A stretch of 64,000 nucleotides of DNA from Morinoia aosen (lineage: Eukaryota; Arthropoda; Malacostraca; Amphipoda; Talitridae). Shown here piece after piece: positions 22,488 to 33,498 of this stretch (positions within the stretch are counted from its first letter, which is position 1; every line of letters begins with the position of its first letter). A program made the translations under genes and the position numbers. The notes under the pieces were generated by a model. The model was not told where the DNA came from. It did not search any database and saw only the letters and a program-made list of their open reading frames with translations. Location of the stretch: assembly GCA_030386875.1 (NCBI GenBank), contig CM059562.1, forward strand, positions 22,435,360-22,499,359. The letters run 5' to 3'.

Positions 22488-22850
22488 TTAGATTATGAGA
22501 TAGTCCAAGCATCCCTAATTAGAACAATATCTTCCCAAAAGAGGAAGGCACCATTTGGTATGGAATTAAGGGAACAGAGAACCCATGCCAAAGGTATATC
22601 AAAATGTATCCTCACATACTGTATATAAAAACAATAAGATTGAAAGAAGTTTATAAAAGACAATAGAATTTAAAGAAGAAAATAATTTTTACTAAAAAAA
22701 AATAAAAGCAATGAACCAAAAAAAGAGTTCATAACAAAATTCTACTTCAACAGAAAGAAGAACTACTTTTCAGCTCAAGACCTCATATCTTCCTCTTGAA
22801 AGCTTCAATTCCTATAGATGCAATAATTATTTCCTGCTATGGGGCAAGTT
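22488..22850 (-). repeat. R370 retroposon copy 15
   Basis: The rightmost copy in the window: GATTATGAGATAGTCCAAGC at the left, GGCACCATTTGGTATGG in the middle, CAGCTCAAGACCTCATATC and GATGCAATAATTATTTCC at the right. AT-drifted but nearly full length. Confidence 0.75.
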
Positions 22851-23329
22851 TTTACAAACTTGTGCTATTGGAAATGCTAGAGGGCATGGCTAAGTTCACT
22901 GATATTGCAGAGCTTGCAAGTTGGGATGCTTGTATTATTTTCTAGATCAAACCATTTATGAAACCAATTTTTTGTAAAATGACTATTGAAAATTACACAA
23001 AAATATTGTTAAACCCAATCCCTTTTCAACTAATGTTTAGCATGAATGAACCAAAATCTCTTCCAAAACACAAGCTCACTCAAATTAAAAACATAAAATG
23101 TGGGAACTAGAAACTTCATTAAATAATAAGTTAAGGCAAATGCTTAAGGGAAATGACCGGATTTTTCTTATAAAATTTCATAAATTAATAAAAAATACTT
23201 CAAGAGCAAAATAAGCTTGGAGGTATTCATAACATGTTTAGAACATTCAAATGGATGTTCAGACCCCTAAAATTTTTGGAATTTATCCATATCCCCTTCC
23301 CCTCCTCAAAGGGAAATTTCCAAAAAATC
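22851..23329. other. Unassigned AT-rich DNA
   Basis: Nothing recognised. Confidence 0.5.
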
Positions 23330-24175
23330 ATATTTCTTAAACTATATTGTACCTAGACACGATTATTTTTTTTTGTCTGATTCAAGCAACAAAAATTTGA
23401 AAATCGATTAGTAGCTGTTTATTAGAGCGCATTCGTCATCAAAGATGAAAATTAACATACCGCTATAACTCGTAAAATACTCATTTCTGACAGAAAGTGT
23501 ATAGAAGAAAATAGTTTAATGTTGAGGATTATTCAGGAATCAATATTCGATTTTTAGATGCCTTAACATAGTTAATTAGATCGAAAAAAAACAAGTTTTC
23601 TTCTATGCACTTTCCGTCGTAATCAAGTATTTTACAAGTTATAGCGGTGAATTAGTTACCGCAACTCAAGTGTAAGTGTTTGAAGCGGGAAGTAATTCAT
23701 TTGGCCTAGCAAATGGCAATGCTGCAATGGCGTCTCGCTTCCGGTTTTCTCGTTATCAAAGACAAAACTAAACCTATCCCGCTAACTCCTAAAATATTCA
23801 TTTGACGAAAAAAGTGTATGGAAGAAAAGCAGTTTCTTTTCATGTTATTACCATGATTCAAGGAACAAAAATTAAAAAATCATTGAGTAGCTGTTTATTT
23901 ACGCGCATTGGTCATCTTAGAAGAAACTAAACCTACTGCTACAATTCGTAAAATTATCATTTACAACGAAAAAAGCATGGAAGAAAACTTGTTTATTTTG
24001 ATCTAATTTACTATGTTTAGCATTTGAAAAGTAGATAATCGATTCTCGAACAATCCTCAACATTTACCAAGAAAACTTGTTTATTTCGATCTAATTAACT
24101 ATGTACAGGCACCGAAAAGTAAAAAAATCAATTACTGGCATATGCTTCACACTTACCAAATTTTTTTTCAAATTT
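23330..24175. repeat. Fold-back repeat cluster
   Basis: Repeated and inverted copies of a motif built from AAAACTTGTTTATTTTGATCT, CTTCTATGCACTTTCC and GAGTATTTTA-type blocks. One pair of arms, about 23460-23515 and 23600-23655, is clearly inverted. Related blocks recur near 23815, 23965 and 24068. The same motif forms the arms of the palindrome at 26716-27262, so both belong to one fold-back or palindromic transposon-like family. No coding sequence. Confidence 0.65.
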
Positions 24176-24499
24176 TTGGTTCAGGTTATATTCCTGAAAT
24201 CATTATAGAGTAATACAGAGACATAGGAGATGCCATAGCAACATCGCGCCGTGAAGAAAGAGCCAAGGGGTAGATATAACGATAAAATACCCGTTCCCCC
24301 TTTCCTTCCCCATTCTTCTAGCGGGTGAACAAGTGAACGTACAAGTCTAATTTTTTCCGCAGGATGTACCTGACCTCCTACACTTCCTATAGCAGCAAAA
24401 ATCCTCATTTATCAAATGATCTCAAAATCATGAATTCCTATTGGGGACGCTGTCCTTAATGCATGGGGGCTTATGACAAGCTGGCACTACTTGGAGATC
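24176..24499. other. Unassigned DNA
   Basis: Nothing recognised on either strand. Confidence 0.45.
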
Positions 24500-24507
24500 C
24501 CCTAAGG

Positions 24508-24829
24508 CATTGGTTCCCAACCTGGGGGTAAATTACCCCCTGGGGGTAATTTAACATTTTTTCGGGGGTAATGGAGGGGTGATAGGAAAATGTTAAGAAT
24601 TCTGAAAATCAAGTAAGCATTGGTCCAACCATCTTATTGATGCTCTTGACATCTTTGGTAAGTCATTAGAAATGCAAAATGTACTAATACAATAAATAAA
24701 AGAAATTATCTCTAGTGTTTTAGTTTAGCCATATATACATTAATGTTGACAACATTTTGTGAAAGGGGTAACATGCTTAATGTGACATGCTAAATTGGGT
24801 AACAAGCTGAAAAAGGTTGGGAACCACTG
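24508..24829. mobile_element. hAT-type MITE with perfect 8-bp duplication
   Basis: A 322-bp element whose ends are CATTGGTTCCCAACCT and, inverted, CAGTGGTTCCCAACCT (one mismatch in 16). It is flanked by the perfect 8-bp duplication CCCTAAGG (24500-24507 and 24830-24837). Duplication length and the CAGTGGTT-type end are diagnostic of hAT. The interior has G-rich GGGGGTAA blocks near the left end and no transposase. Confidence 0.93.
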
Positions 24830-24916
24830 CCCTAAGGGTTCATATTGCATGGAATGTCCCAGGATAATTCCTAGTAATTTCTCTAGTTGAATCTGACACA
24901 TAAACAAAATAAACTC

Positions 24917-26608
24917 ATGGGAACTTGAACTTGAACTTGAGGGCCGACAGTGTCGGGGCCTTTGTAACGGCCTACAATTCCCTCCACAATTTTCACACAA
25001 AGAGTTCAGCGCCTGGTACCGGACTTGTCCACTAAACTACTCAGGATCTACGATCCTTGTCACAAGCCTCCATTAGAAGGCATCACCGGGACAGCCAGTG
25101 TGTCAAAACACCATCCCCCGGCACATTGGGTCATTACAGCCCATTCTACCAGACTGGCTCATTCCAGTCACTGTCTCTTACTCCAGGCACGCACAAGAAA
25201 CACTTTCATAGCCTCAGTGATACTCGCATTACACTCCTGATCTAATCCAGCAAGACAGCTCATACCGCAATCATCTTCAGCACATCTGGCATTCCACTCA
25301 TTCTCTCCATACTGCTCAGACACCACATTCATTAAACTCTCTCTCTCTTGCTCATACTTACTACATTCCAGCACAAAATGCTCAATTGTTTCCACTACTC
25401 CACTATTACACTGCTGACATAATCTGTTATTATTCTCATTCCATCTCCATGTACGTCTGTTCACACTCAATGACTTACATCTCACCGCAAACAAGAGTTG
25501 ACTTCCAAAACTACCATCATAGAACAGCTCAAACTTAGGTGCTTTCTTTTTCATATACCAGTTAAGTGTAGGCTTCCGCATCATGCTAAGCTTCCACTTA
25601 TTCAATCCATACTCTTTTGTTTGTCTCTCAATCTCTTTCTTCCACCTCTTGCAGTCCCACTCAGGCCCTACACCTACATTTATTAAACTCCAGTCATCCA
25701 CAGGTCTCCCAATTCTAACATGAATAATCTTTTGCATACTGAGTTTCCTTGCATGCCCCCAACATACTTTCTCCCAATAGCTTACACTCAGATTCCATTC
25801 AAAGATTCGCCTTACCCACCTGCTATTCTGCATTCTTTCAATTCTCACCTTATAATTCAGCACAGCTTTCATCATTCTTTCTGAAAATAGGCTCCACCCT
25901 AGGTCACCTCTAATGGCTTCTATAGCTGTCCATTTCGGAGCACCCAATGCTACACGTCCTACCTTATTTTGTATCACATCCAGCTTTTCAAGATCACTTC
26001 CATTCCAAGCAAGAGCACTCATACCATACATGACACTAGGTACAGCAACATACTTCCACATTCCTCTCACACATTTGTACTTGTTTGCTCTGTATCTGGC
26101 CACACTACCTAACCGTCCACTCCACTGCATTGCTTTAGCCACTTTCTCACCTTTAGTTCTAGTACATCCATCTTCACTCATCATACAACCTAGATATTTG
26201 TATTCTTTTGTTCTACCTATTCTGATTTCTCCAATATTCCACAGTCTGTCTCTATCAGTCTCATCACTATTTATAACCATGACCTTACTTTTATCGGCAC
26301 CAAAGTTCATCTTGAAATCTGTACTATATCCATTCACAATGTCAAGCATCCTTTGTAGTTCATGACCACATTCACTAACCACAACCATATCATCAGCATA
26401 CAACAAACAGCTCAGTCTCTCATTACCAACTTTCAGTCCTAAACCACTCCCTCTCAGTCGAACTGCTAATTCTTCTGTGTACAATCCAAACAGGGGGGAC
26501 AGAGTACAGCCCTGTCTCACTCCTTTAACACTCCTCACTTGCCCTGTTTCCAAATTTCCTAACCTGTAGATAGCACTTGTGTTCTCATACAGACTCTGTA
26601 TGAGCTAT
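24917..26608 (-). mobile_element. LINE copy A1, 5'-truncated
   Basis: A non-LTR retrotransposon fragment. On the minus strand it begins about 26608 inside the reverse transcriptase and ends with a terminal stem-loop (palindromic core CCGACA/TGTCGG, about 24941-24962) followed by a TTCAAG hexanucleotide tail (about 24921-24941). No poly-A tail. A related, more decayed copy lies on the other strand at 28429-29640 with the same 3' hairpin and tail. The clade is not assigned with certainty. Confidence 0.9.
25168..26553 (-). CDS. LINE reverse transcriptase, C-terminal part
   Basis: A 461-residue open frame, in frame for a further 50 or so bases upstream to the truncation point. It holds the distal half of a reverse transcriptase: a GVRQGCTLSP block near residue 11 and the LLYADD catalytic motif near residue 50. 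After that come the thumb and connector regions and a C-terminal CQQC...EHF...C zinc-binding motif typical of LINE ORF2 proteins that lack RNase H. The N-terminal endonuclease and the first catalytic Asp are absent, so it cannot retrotranspose alone. The long open frame despite truncation indicates a fairly recent insertion. Confidence 0.88.
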   Translation of the reverse strand: METGQVRSVKGVRQGCTLSPLFGLYTEELAVRLRGSGLGLKVGNERLSCLLYADDMVVVSECGHELQRMLDIVNGYSTDFKMNFGADKSKVMVINSDETDRDRLWNIGEIRIGRTKEYKYLGCMMSEDGCTRTKGEKVAKAMQWSGRLGSVARYRANKYKCVRGMWKYVAVPSVMYGMSALAWNGSDLEKLDVIQNKVGRVALGAPKWTAIEAIRGDLGWSLFSERMMKAVLNYKVRIERMQNSRWVRRIFEWNLSVSYWEKVCWGHARKLSMQKIIHVRIGRPVDDWSLINVGVGPEWDCKRWKKEIERQTKEYGLNKWKLSMMRKPTLNWYMKKKAPKFELFYDGSFGSQLLFAVRCKSLSVNRRTWRWNENNNRLCQQCNSGVVETIEHFVLECSKYEQERESLMNVVSEQYGENEWNARCAEDDCGMSCLAGLDQECNASITEAMKVFLVRAWSKRQ

Positions 26609-26715
26609 CCTCTTGCAGGTGTGCATCATTCAGACCAGAAATTGTAGGTTGTCACAATGCTTCAGTGCGGTCAGCATTTGCTCTTCAAGTTTTGCAAATT
26701 GGTACCCATATACAA

Positions 26716-27262
26716 TTTTGGTAAATGTATAGTGTTTGACCATAATCGATTTTCCACTTTTTGATCAAGAAAGATGGTTAATGAGACCAAAATAAACAAG
26801 TTTTCTTCAATGCACTTTCCTTCGGAAATGAGTATTTTAAAAGTTATGGCGTTGAATGAGTTACCGGAACTCGATAGTGCATGACCCTATTACAAACGTA
26901 AAGAGGTTGGGTCGTGAGGGGTAGCCACAGTTCTTTTAGTTTCATAATTTTCACTAAAAGAACTGTTGCAACCCCTCACGACCCGACCTCTTTACGTTTG
27001 TAATAGGGGGTTTGCTCTTCGTTGGCTTGGTTGGCGCGCGGGAACGCCTGTTTACTTTCACGTCGGACCGCGCGGTGTATTTTTCCCCGCCTCAAATACT
27101 GGAGTTACGGTAACTCATTTCCCGTTCTCACTCCTAAAATACTCATTTCCGAAGGAAATTGCATAGAAGAAAACTTGTTTATTTTCGTCTCATCTACAAT
27201 GTTTCTTGGTCCAAAAGTGGAAAATCGATTATGGTCAAACACTATACATTTACCACAATTTT
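26716..27262. repeat. Large interrupted palindrome (fold-back)
   Basis: The core is a near-perfect inverted repeat with arms 26885-26940 and 26952-27007 and an 11-base loop. Both arms contain AAACGTAAAGAGGT and GGGTCGTGAGGGG. Outer arms (about 26716-26878 and 27107-27262) are also inverted copies, diverged, and share TTGACCATAATCGATTTTCC. The right arm carries about 100 extra bases (27008-27106) missing from the left. Motif content links it to the cluster at 23330-24175. Confidence 0.85.
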
Positions 27263-27954
27263 TTCCGCGCAATTCATCAAGCAACTAGGTCGGCAGTGAC
27301 GCTTAAAAACAATGAGGGTTAATTGAGAGACGATTGTCTCGAGGCGAACCAATTAGACTACGGAGGGGCAGACTAAGTGTCATAAGATCTGCTGTTTTAC
27401 TATTTAACATACCTGTTGAGCAACCGGCTCGAGGATGCTTTCAATTGTTTTTGTATGAAACACCGGCATGACGTGTTGTTTGCCACGCCCTTCAAAATAT
27501 CATGTGCTTCAATGCACCATACACTCCTTGGCACAATTTTACACGCACACACTCACTCGCCCGTAGACCAAGGCACACTGAAGAATTTTACGGAACGAAC
27601 TTCGACATTGTCTCTATTTCATCCGCAAAATAATCTTCATGATCACTAAGTTAAGAACTGACTGCAAAGTTGATTCATTAATAAATTATAATCCATATTT
27701 CTATTTCCTTCCACTAAAGTTACAAGAAAAATATATTTTTTTGAGTTTTTTGAGGACAGAAATGAGTAATCAGGTTGCATTCGTTGCATTAAACCATTGT
27801 GATTCAAGATAAACTTATTCCCAGCACATCTTAAATTAGCTGTGAGGAATATGTTTTCTGAAGACGAGTGAGATTTAGTTATTTGTTCATTTGTTGTGAC
27901 TTGGCGAAAAAAATGACCCTATATATATATCACTTCGTCCTTGACGTTGACGAA
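27263..27954. other. Unassigned AT-rich DNA
   Basis: No gene or element recognised. A 77-codon frame at 27416-27649 has no known domain. Confidence 0.5.
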
Positions 27955-28200
27955 GGGAAAACGATTGGATCTTTTCCAGATTAGCCCCGCCACAAATGCA
28001 ACACATAAGTTCACCCACTTGTAACTTTCGAAATAAGGCACCTATCGACTTCAAATTACTCTCAAACTTAAAAATGTTTTAATCTTTCGTTTGAGAGTAA
28101 TTTGAAGTCGATAGGTGCATTGTTTCAAAAGTTAAAAGTGGGTGAACCTATGTGTTGCATTTGTGGCGGGGCTTATCTGGAAAAGATCCAAACGATTTGC
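27955..28200. repeat. Palindromic element with arms of about 110 bp
   Basis: Left arm about 27968-28069 and right arm about 28091-28196 are inverted repeats with a handful of differences and a loop of about 20 bases. Shared blocks include GGATCTTTTCCAGAT, GCCCCGCCACAAATGCAACA and CACCTATCGACTTCAAATTA. It is unrelated in sequence to the palindrome at 26716-27262. Likely a fold-back MITE. I could not define a target duplication. Confidence 0.82.
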
Positions 28201-28428
28201 TTGTCGGTATGAATGGTTGTGCACCACCCCAGCTGTGCTGGTATTTTCTGGGTTGGATACTTGGTATTTTTAATATTAAATCAAAGGTATTTTCATGATT
28301 TTTTAAATATTCATTAAATAAAAATCTATAAAAAGCAGCGAAAATCTGAATTACGTATGGTGTACCCCACAGGAGGAACTGTACCACACAGGCTTAATTA
28401 ACGCACAGTCTTTGTGGTAGGTTCCACA
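28201..28428. other. Unassigned DNA
   Basis: Nothing recognised. Confidence 0.45.
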
Positions 28429-29640
28429 TTAACGTGGTAGAATGTGTGAGAAGAATGTGGAAGTATGTTGCTGTACCTAGTGTCATGTATGGTATGAGTG
28501 TTCTCGCCTGGAATGGAAGTGACCTTGAAAAACTGGATGTGATACAAAATAAGGTAGGACGCCCAGCATTGGGTGCTCCAAAATGGACGGCTACAGAAGC
28601 CATTAGAGATGACCTAGGGTGAAGTTTATTTTCAGAACGAGTTATAAAAGCTGTATTAAATTATAAGGCGAGAATTGAGAGAATGCAGAATAGCAGGTGG
28701 GTAAAGCAAATATTTGAATGGAATCTGAGTGTAAGCCATTGGGAGAAAATTTATTAGGGGTATGTTAGGAAATTAAGTATGCAAAAGATAACTCGTGTTA
28801 GAATTGGAAGACCTGTGGATGACTGGCTTTTAATGAATGTTGGAGATGAAGGACTAGAGTGGGACTGCAAAAGGTGAAAAAAAGGAGTTGAGAGGCAAAA
28901 AAAAAAAGAGTTTGGATTGAATAAGTGGAAGCTTAGCATGACGCAAAAGCCTACGTTAATCTGGTATTTGCTTATCAAGAAAGTACCTAAGTGTGAGATG
29001 TTCTATGGTGGTAGTTTTAGAACCCACCTCTTGTTTGCTGTGCTGTAAGGTTTAAGGCATTGAGTGTGAATAGACGCCCTAGGAGGTGAAATGAAAATAA
29101 TATTAAATTATGTCGGCAGTATGATAGGGTTGTGAAGGAAACAATTGAACATTTTGTGCTGGAATGTAGTAAGTATGAGCAAGAGAGGGCATGAGAGAGG
29201 TTCATGGATGTGGTATTTGAGCAGTGTGAAGAAAATGAGTGTTATAGCAGATGTACTGAAGATGATTGCGGTATAAGCTGTTTTGCAGGATTGGATCAGG
29301 AGTGTAATTTGACTATAATTGTTACAATGAAAATTTTTCTAGTACGGGCCTGGAGTAAGAGACTGTGACTGGAATGAGCTAGTCATGTAGAGTGGGCTGT
29401 AGTGACCCACCATGCCTGAGGATCGTGTTTTGACGTACTGGTTATCCCAGTGATGCCGTCCAATGGCAGCTTGTGACAAGTATTGGAGGATCCTGAATAG
29501 TCTATTGAACATATCTGGTGCACAGGCACTGAATTCCTTGAGTGAATATTGTAAACATTGTAGGGGGAATTGTAGGCCGTTACAAAGGCCCCGATACTGT
29601 CGGCCCTCACTTTCAAGTTCAAGTTCAACGCTTATTTCAA
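28429..29640 (+). mobile_element. LINE copy A2, truncated and decayed
   Basis: A plus-strand relative of the LINE at 24917-26608. It begins at the segment that reads MWKYVAVPSVMYGMSVLAWN and continues through the EHFVLECSKYEQER zinc motif region to the same 3' stem-loop (GGCCCCGATACTGTCGGCCC) and TTCAAGTTCAAG tail near 29610-29636. The reading frame is lost at several places: a stop just after 28620 and more downstream. Older than copy A1. Confidence 0.88.
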
Positions 29641-31179
29641 AACCCAACGTAGATATACAAAATCGACAGTGCACTTACGAAGGAAATGCCTTCATACCAG
29701 CAGAATATTAATTAACTCAAGCATAGGATGATCAGCTTTACTAAGTCATTTTATTGTTTAATTTTTTTTAAGCGCTGGGGCAACCTATTTTACAGCAGAG
29801 CACCTGAAACTAAGAAAGCTTTTTGTCCCAGGTCATATGAGCGGTAGCTATCTGAAACATCATTTCTCAGATTCGGATTGTTGATCGGAATACTGGAGGA
29901 AATTTTGTTTACGATATCTGCATTACTCCGGGGGGTCGGGAGATGTGAACACTTATCGGGCTTTTGGAATAGTAAATAAAGAAAGTAAAGAAGGAATACA
30001 GGGGTTCAGCCAAATTGCTTTAGGAAAAGGTTGAGTGATCGCTCTTCTTGTCTTTGCCTAAGAACATGACCTTAGCTGCAAAGTTCACTCGTTTAACATT
30101 TATTTAAAAAAATATTGAAAAATAACTAACCGGACTAAACTGCAACAATCAAAACGCAATGATACTAGAAACAGAATGACCAAAACAGTATTTTAAAGAA
30201 CGTTCCAAGAAGTCAAACCTAAGCTGCAATATCGTTTCAACGAGTGCAACAGCGCGACGCTTCCTCAATAGCTCTGCATCACGAAAAAAACTCAAGATGG
30301 TTCATCAACGACGAAGATACCAACACCAACTTCATCATTAGTACGCGAGAGAATTGTAAGTGTAAGTGATAAGTTAGAACCTGAAAATTTAAATTGTGTT
30401 AATATTAATACTAAGTAATCCTCTTGTAGCACTGTAAATGCTTCTCATAGTCCGAAAGGTATTATTACCAATACCCGTGCACAAAATGATACTGGCAGTA
30501 AAATATTTATCTCGGAGTGTGAGCTGCGAGGATAACGTAACATTTTCAGTGCAGAGCAACATGAGCAAAACTGCTACCTTTTTGGCTGGATACTTGCACC
30601 CGCTGCAAATAACTAGTTCCGAAATTATTCATAAAATTACTAATACGCTTTCTATTACAAACAGCACTTTTCAATGAAACAATGATACAACGCGTGCCTT
30701 CAAGCTTTTCGTCGATTCTTTCCATTGTATCAAATATTTGAATAAATACAGAACAACTATTTGCTCTAAAATTCTCATATAAGTTCTCATGACCTTACGA
30801 TTGATGTACCCCCCAGCATCTAGCGTAATGCCGAGTCCAACTGTAAAGAACTTGATGATAGTACTCAATGTTTCAAATCAAACCATGAAGAAGTTTTGAA
30901 TACTTTTCTTGTCGGAGATAATATTATTACAGCAGTTAACAGACATGACAATGATAACTCGAGTAAAATTCAAACCATGAATTTACGATGTTTTGATGAC
31001 GTCCTTGACTCAATTGACCGAGTCTCAATTCAAAAATTACATCATCTGCTTCAGAGATTTAAGCATTTCGTTCACTGGCCTCACTAAGATCAAAGAACTT
31101 ATAATGACCAAGCATGTCATTTCTAATATTTGTGTAGTAAGTGCTTGCATTGGTCAGTGTCGATACCGTCGTGTGGTCG
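29641..31179. other. Unassigned AT-rich DNA
   Basis: No gene or element recognised. Short frames at 30438-30677 and 30896-31268 have no recognisable domain. Confidence 0.5.
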
Positions 31180-31266
31180 ACGTGAGGGTTCGTGGAAAAG
31201 GGGCTGTCTTCTGTGCAGCAACCTTTTTTCCGGGGGCGCTAGCTTTTCTGCGCAGCTGCTCTTCCT

Positions 31267-31625
31267 GAGGTTCGTGTGGGTGCCGCCTACGCCGTAATAA
31301 GTCCGCTAGGGTAACAGAAGAAACTTCTGCTTGTGCCGAACTACGACGGTCTCGTTAGAGTGAGGTTTGTGTGGGTACCGCCTGCGCCGTAATAAGTCCG
31401 CTAGGGCAACAGAAGTAAATTCTGTTTGTGCCGAACTACGGCGGTCCCGTTAGAGTGAGGTTTGTGTGGGTACCACCTGCGCTTTAATAAGTCCGCTAGG
31501 GCAACAGAAGTAAATTCTGTTAGTGCCGAACTACGGCGGTGCCGTTAGGAAGACGAGCAAATGCCTGCGCCGTAATAAGTCCGTTAGGGCAACAATTAAA
31601 TTCTGTTTGTGCCGAGCAGCGACAG
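31267..31625. repeat. 95-bp tandem repeat, about 3.7 units
   Basis: Units start at 31267, 31362 and 31457 (period 95), each with GAGGTTTGTGTGGGTACCGC, CCGTAATAAGTCCGCTAGGG, CAACAGAAG and GTGCCGAACTACG blocks. A fourth, partial unit runs about 31563-31625, and a weak partial unit may precede at about 31180. It is GC-rich relative to its surroundings. It may be part of an LTR or leader of the retroelement fragment at 32130-32535, but no direct link is visible. Confidence 0.88.
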
Positions 31626-32129
31626 TGTCTTCCTTTACGACCAACTATGCGGTATAGTTGGTCCTACCGGGGTCGTTCCTTTAACCCCTGTTAAAGCGGG
31701 GTAACATATTAGACCTAAGCCTGTGTTACACAGGAAAAAGAAATCTGTTATGACCTCAGAAAGTTCCTCGTTAACTGCCGAATCTCTTTGCAGTGCCTCT
31801 TACATACACAGATACATTTTAACATAGCCAGTGATTTATTCTCTATTGCAAAAATAGTGTGTACAGACATGAGCTACAGCATATCATGGTACAACACGCA
31901 AAATTACATTTAAAATATTAGTCTTATTTAGCTAGGTAATCAAAATAACATTGGAATATTGAAATGCAATACAAATGATACCTAAGGGCTAACTGAAGTA
32001 AATGCACAGACGCATCATTAGCGCAGAGAAACAGACCAAGGCAGGGTTCAGGGAGCTGGACACATGAAGAAAATACTTAAGATTATGGGTAACTAACACA
32101 AACTGGACTGGACACCACTTGCTGCCTGA
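31626..32129. other. Unassigned DNA between tandem repeat and gypsy fragment
   Basis: No gene recognised. A short palindromic word near 31640-31665 (GACCAACTATGCGGTATAGTTGGTC) stands out. Confidence 0.45.
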
Positions 32130-32535
32130 CACGCCCGGGGGAGGGTGTCTCTGCTACGAAAGCCAAGACAGGAAATCAGCAAGGTGGTTGTCGACTCCCG
32201 AAAGGTGTTCTGCTCGAAACCTAAAAAAGCTTAAATACAAAGCCCAGCGTTTCAATCGGAGGTTCAACTTGTCTGTCTGCTGTAAATACAGGAGCGGTCG
32301 ATGGTCGGTCTGTAACACAAATTAACGTCCATACAGGTAGACCTCAAACTTCTGTAGAGCCCAGTATATGCTTAGCGCTTCGTTTTTCAATGGTAGAATA
32401 GTTCATTTCAGCTCCTCTCAGTCGACGTGACGCATTTTCTACTGGCGCGCAGTGACGGAAGTCTCGTTTGCTTTGCTGGAGGAGAGCCGCTCCAAGTCTA
32501 GTTTGGAAGGCATCTGTCCTTAGAATGAAAGGACA
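32130..32535 (-). pseudogene. Gypsy-type RNase H fragment (fossil)
   Basis: A reverse-strand remnant of a second gypsy element. Recognisable RNase H signatures include a LRTDA block, GAALLQQ, NYSTIEK and a downstream VDNHLADFLS motif typical of gypsy pol. No other parts and no LTRs can be assigned. It is broken and ends where the large gypsy element's left LTR begins. Confidence 0.75.
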
Positions 32536-32640
32536 TGTGGTGGTATGAACACACACCACCACACAAGCTTAAAAGCGCCACCTCACAGCCTCGAAGCGCC
32601 AGTACTAAACGACTAATAATCAGAGCTCAAGTTTGGCGCT
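32536..32640 (+). repeat. Left LTR of the gypsy element, first part
   Basis: First 105 bases of the LTR, matching 56640-56744 with about four differences. It opens with an internal inverted repeat (TGTGGTGGT...ACCACCACA). It is cut off at TTTGGCGCT by the LINE insertions and resumes at 46275. Confidence 0.93.
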
Positions 32641-32655
32641 GGGGGGGGGGGGGGG

Positions 32656-33467
32656 CGGTGACAATAGGAAAGAAGAGAAGAGAATTAGAGTTTGGCACAG
32701 TGTGTGCCAGAAGAGAAAAAGGAGGAGAGAAAAGGAAAAGGATAGTGGAAGAAGAAAAAGGCGCTTAACGCATAATTAGGTGATCATGTGCATCTTGTTT
32801 AATGTATACTGCTAGTTAGTTAATATAAAAAGGGAAAAGTACCCGTCAGGGCTTTTTATGCTAAAATTGATTTCTTGTTTTGTATTATGCCGCGTCTACT
32901 GTGCTCTATTGTCTTATTATATCCGGTAGAGGGCGACATGAGAAGTCCGTACACCGAGTGAATTTTAATTTAAGCTTAGGAGATTTTATGCTCGTCTACA
33001 AGTCCCTATATACATAAACTATATATACATATACTGTATACTAACCTATACATTTGTACATACATAATTTAGTGCAATTTTTTATTTTTTTTTCCATTAT
33101 AGTTATTTTTTATTATTATTTTTTTTTCATACATATGCATATATACAAATTTTACATACATATATATATTTACACACACATACCCGACACGTGCACACAT
33201 GTTTTTTTTCAATTACGCACACACACAATACACAAGCATACATATCAGTATGTAAAACTTGGTTTTATCATACATATATACACAACACCACCCACACACA
33301 CGACACATGAGCACACAATGGTTATAAACGTTTCCATACTCCTACACCCACTAGCCTACACACACACGCACACGATACTCATGCACACCAATATGCATAC
33401 ATACACTATTTTTTTTTATTTTTGTTTTATTTTATTTTTTTTTATATATTTTTTATGCATTTATTTA

Positions 33468-33498
<31 letters not shown>

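Noticed and set aside
25913-26365. 150-codon plus-strand frame
   Set aside because: Antisense shadow of the LINE reverse transcriptase at 25168-26553.
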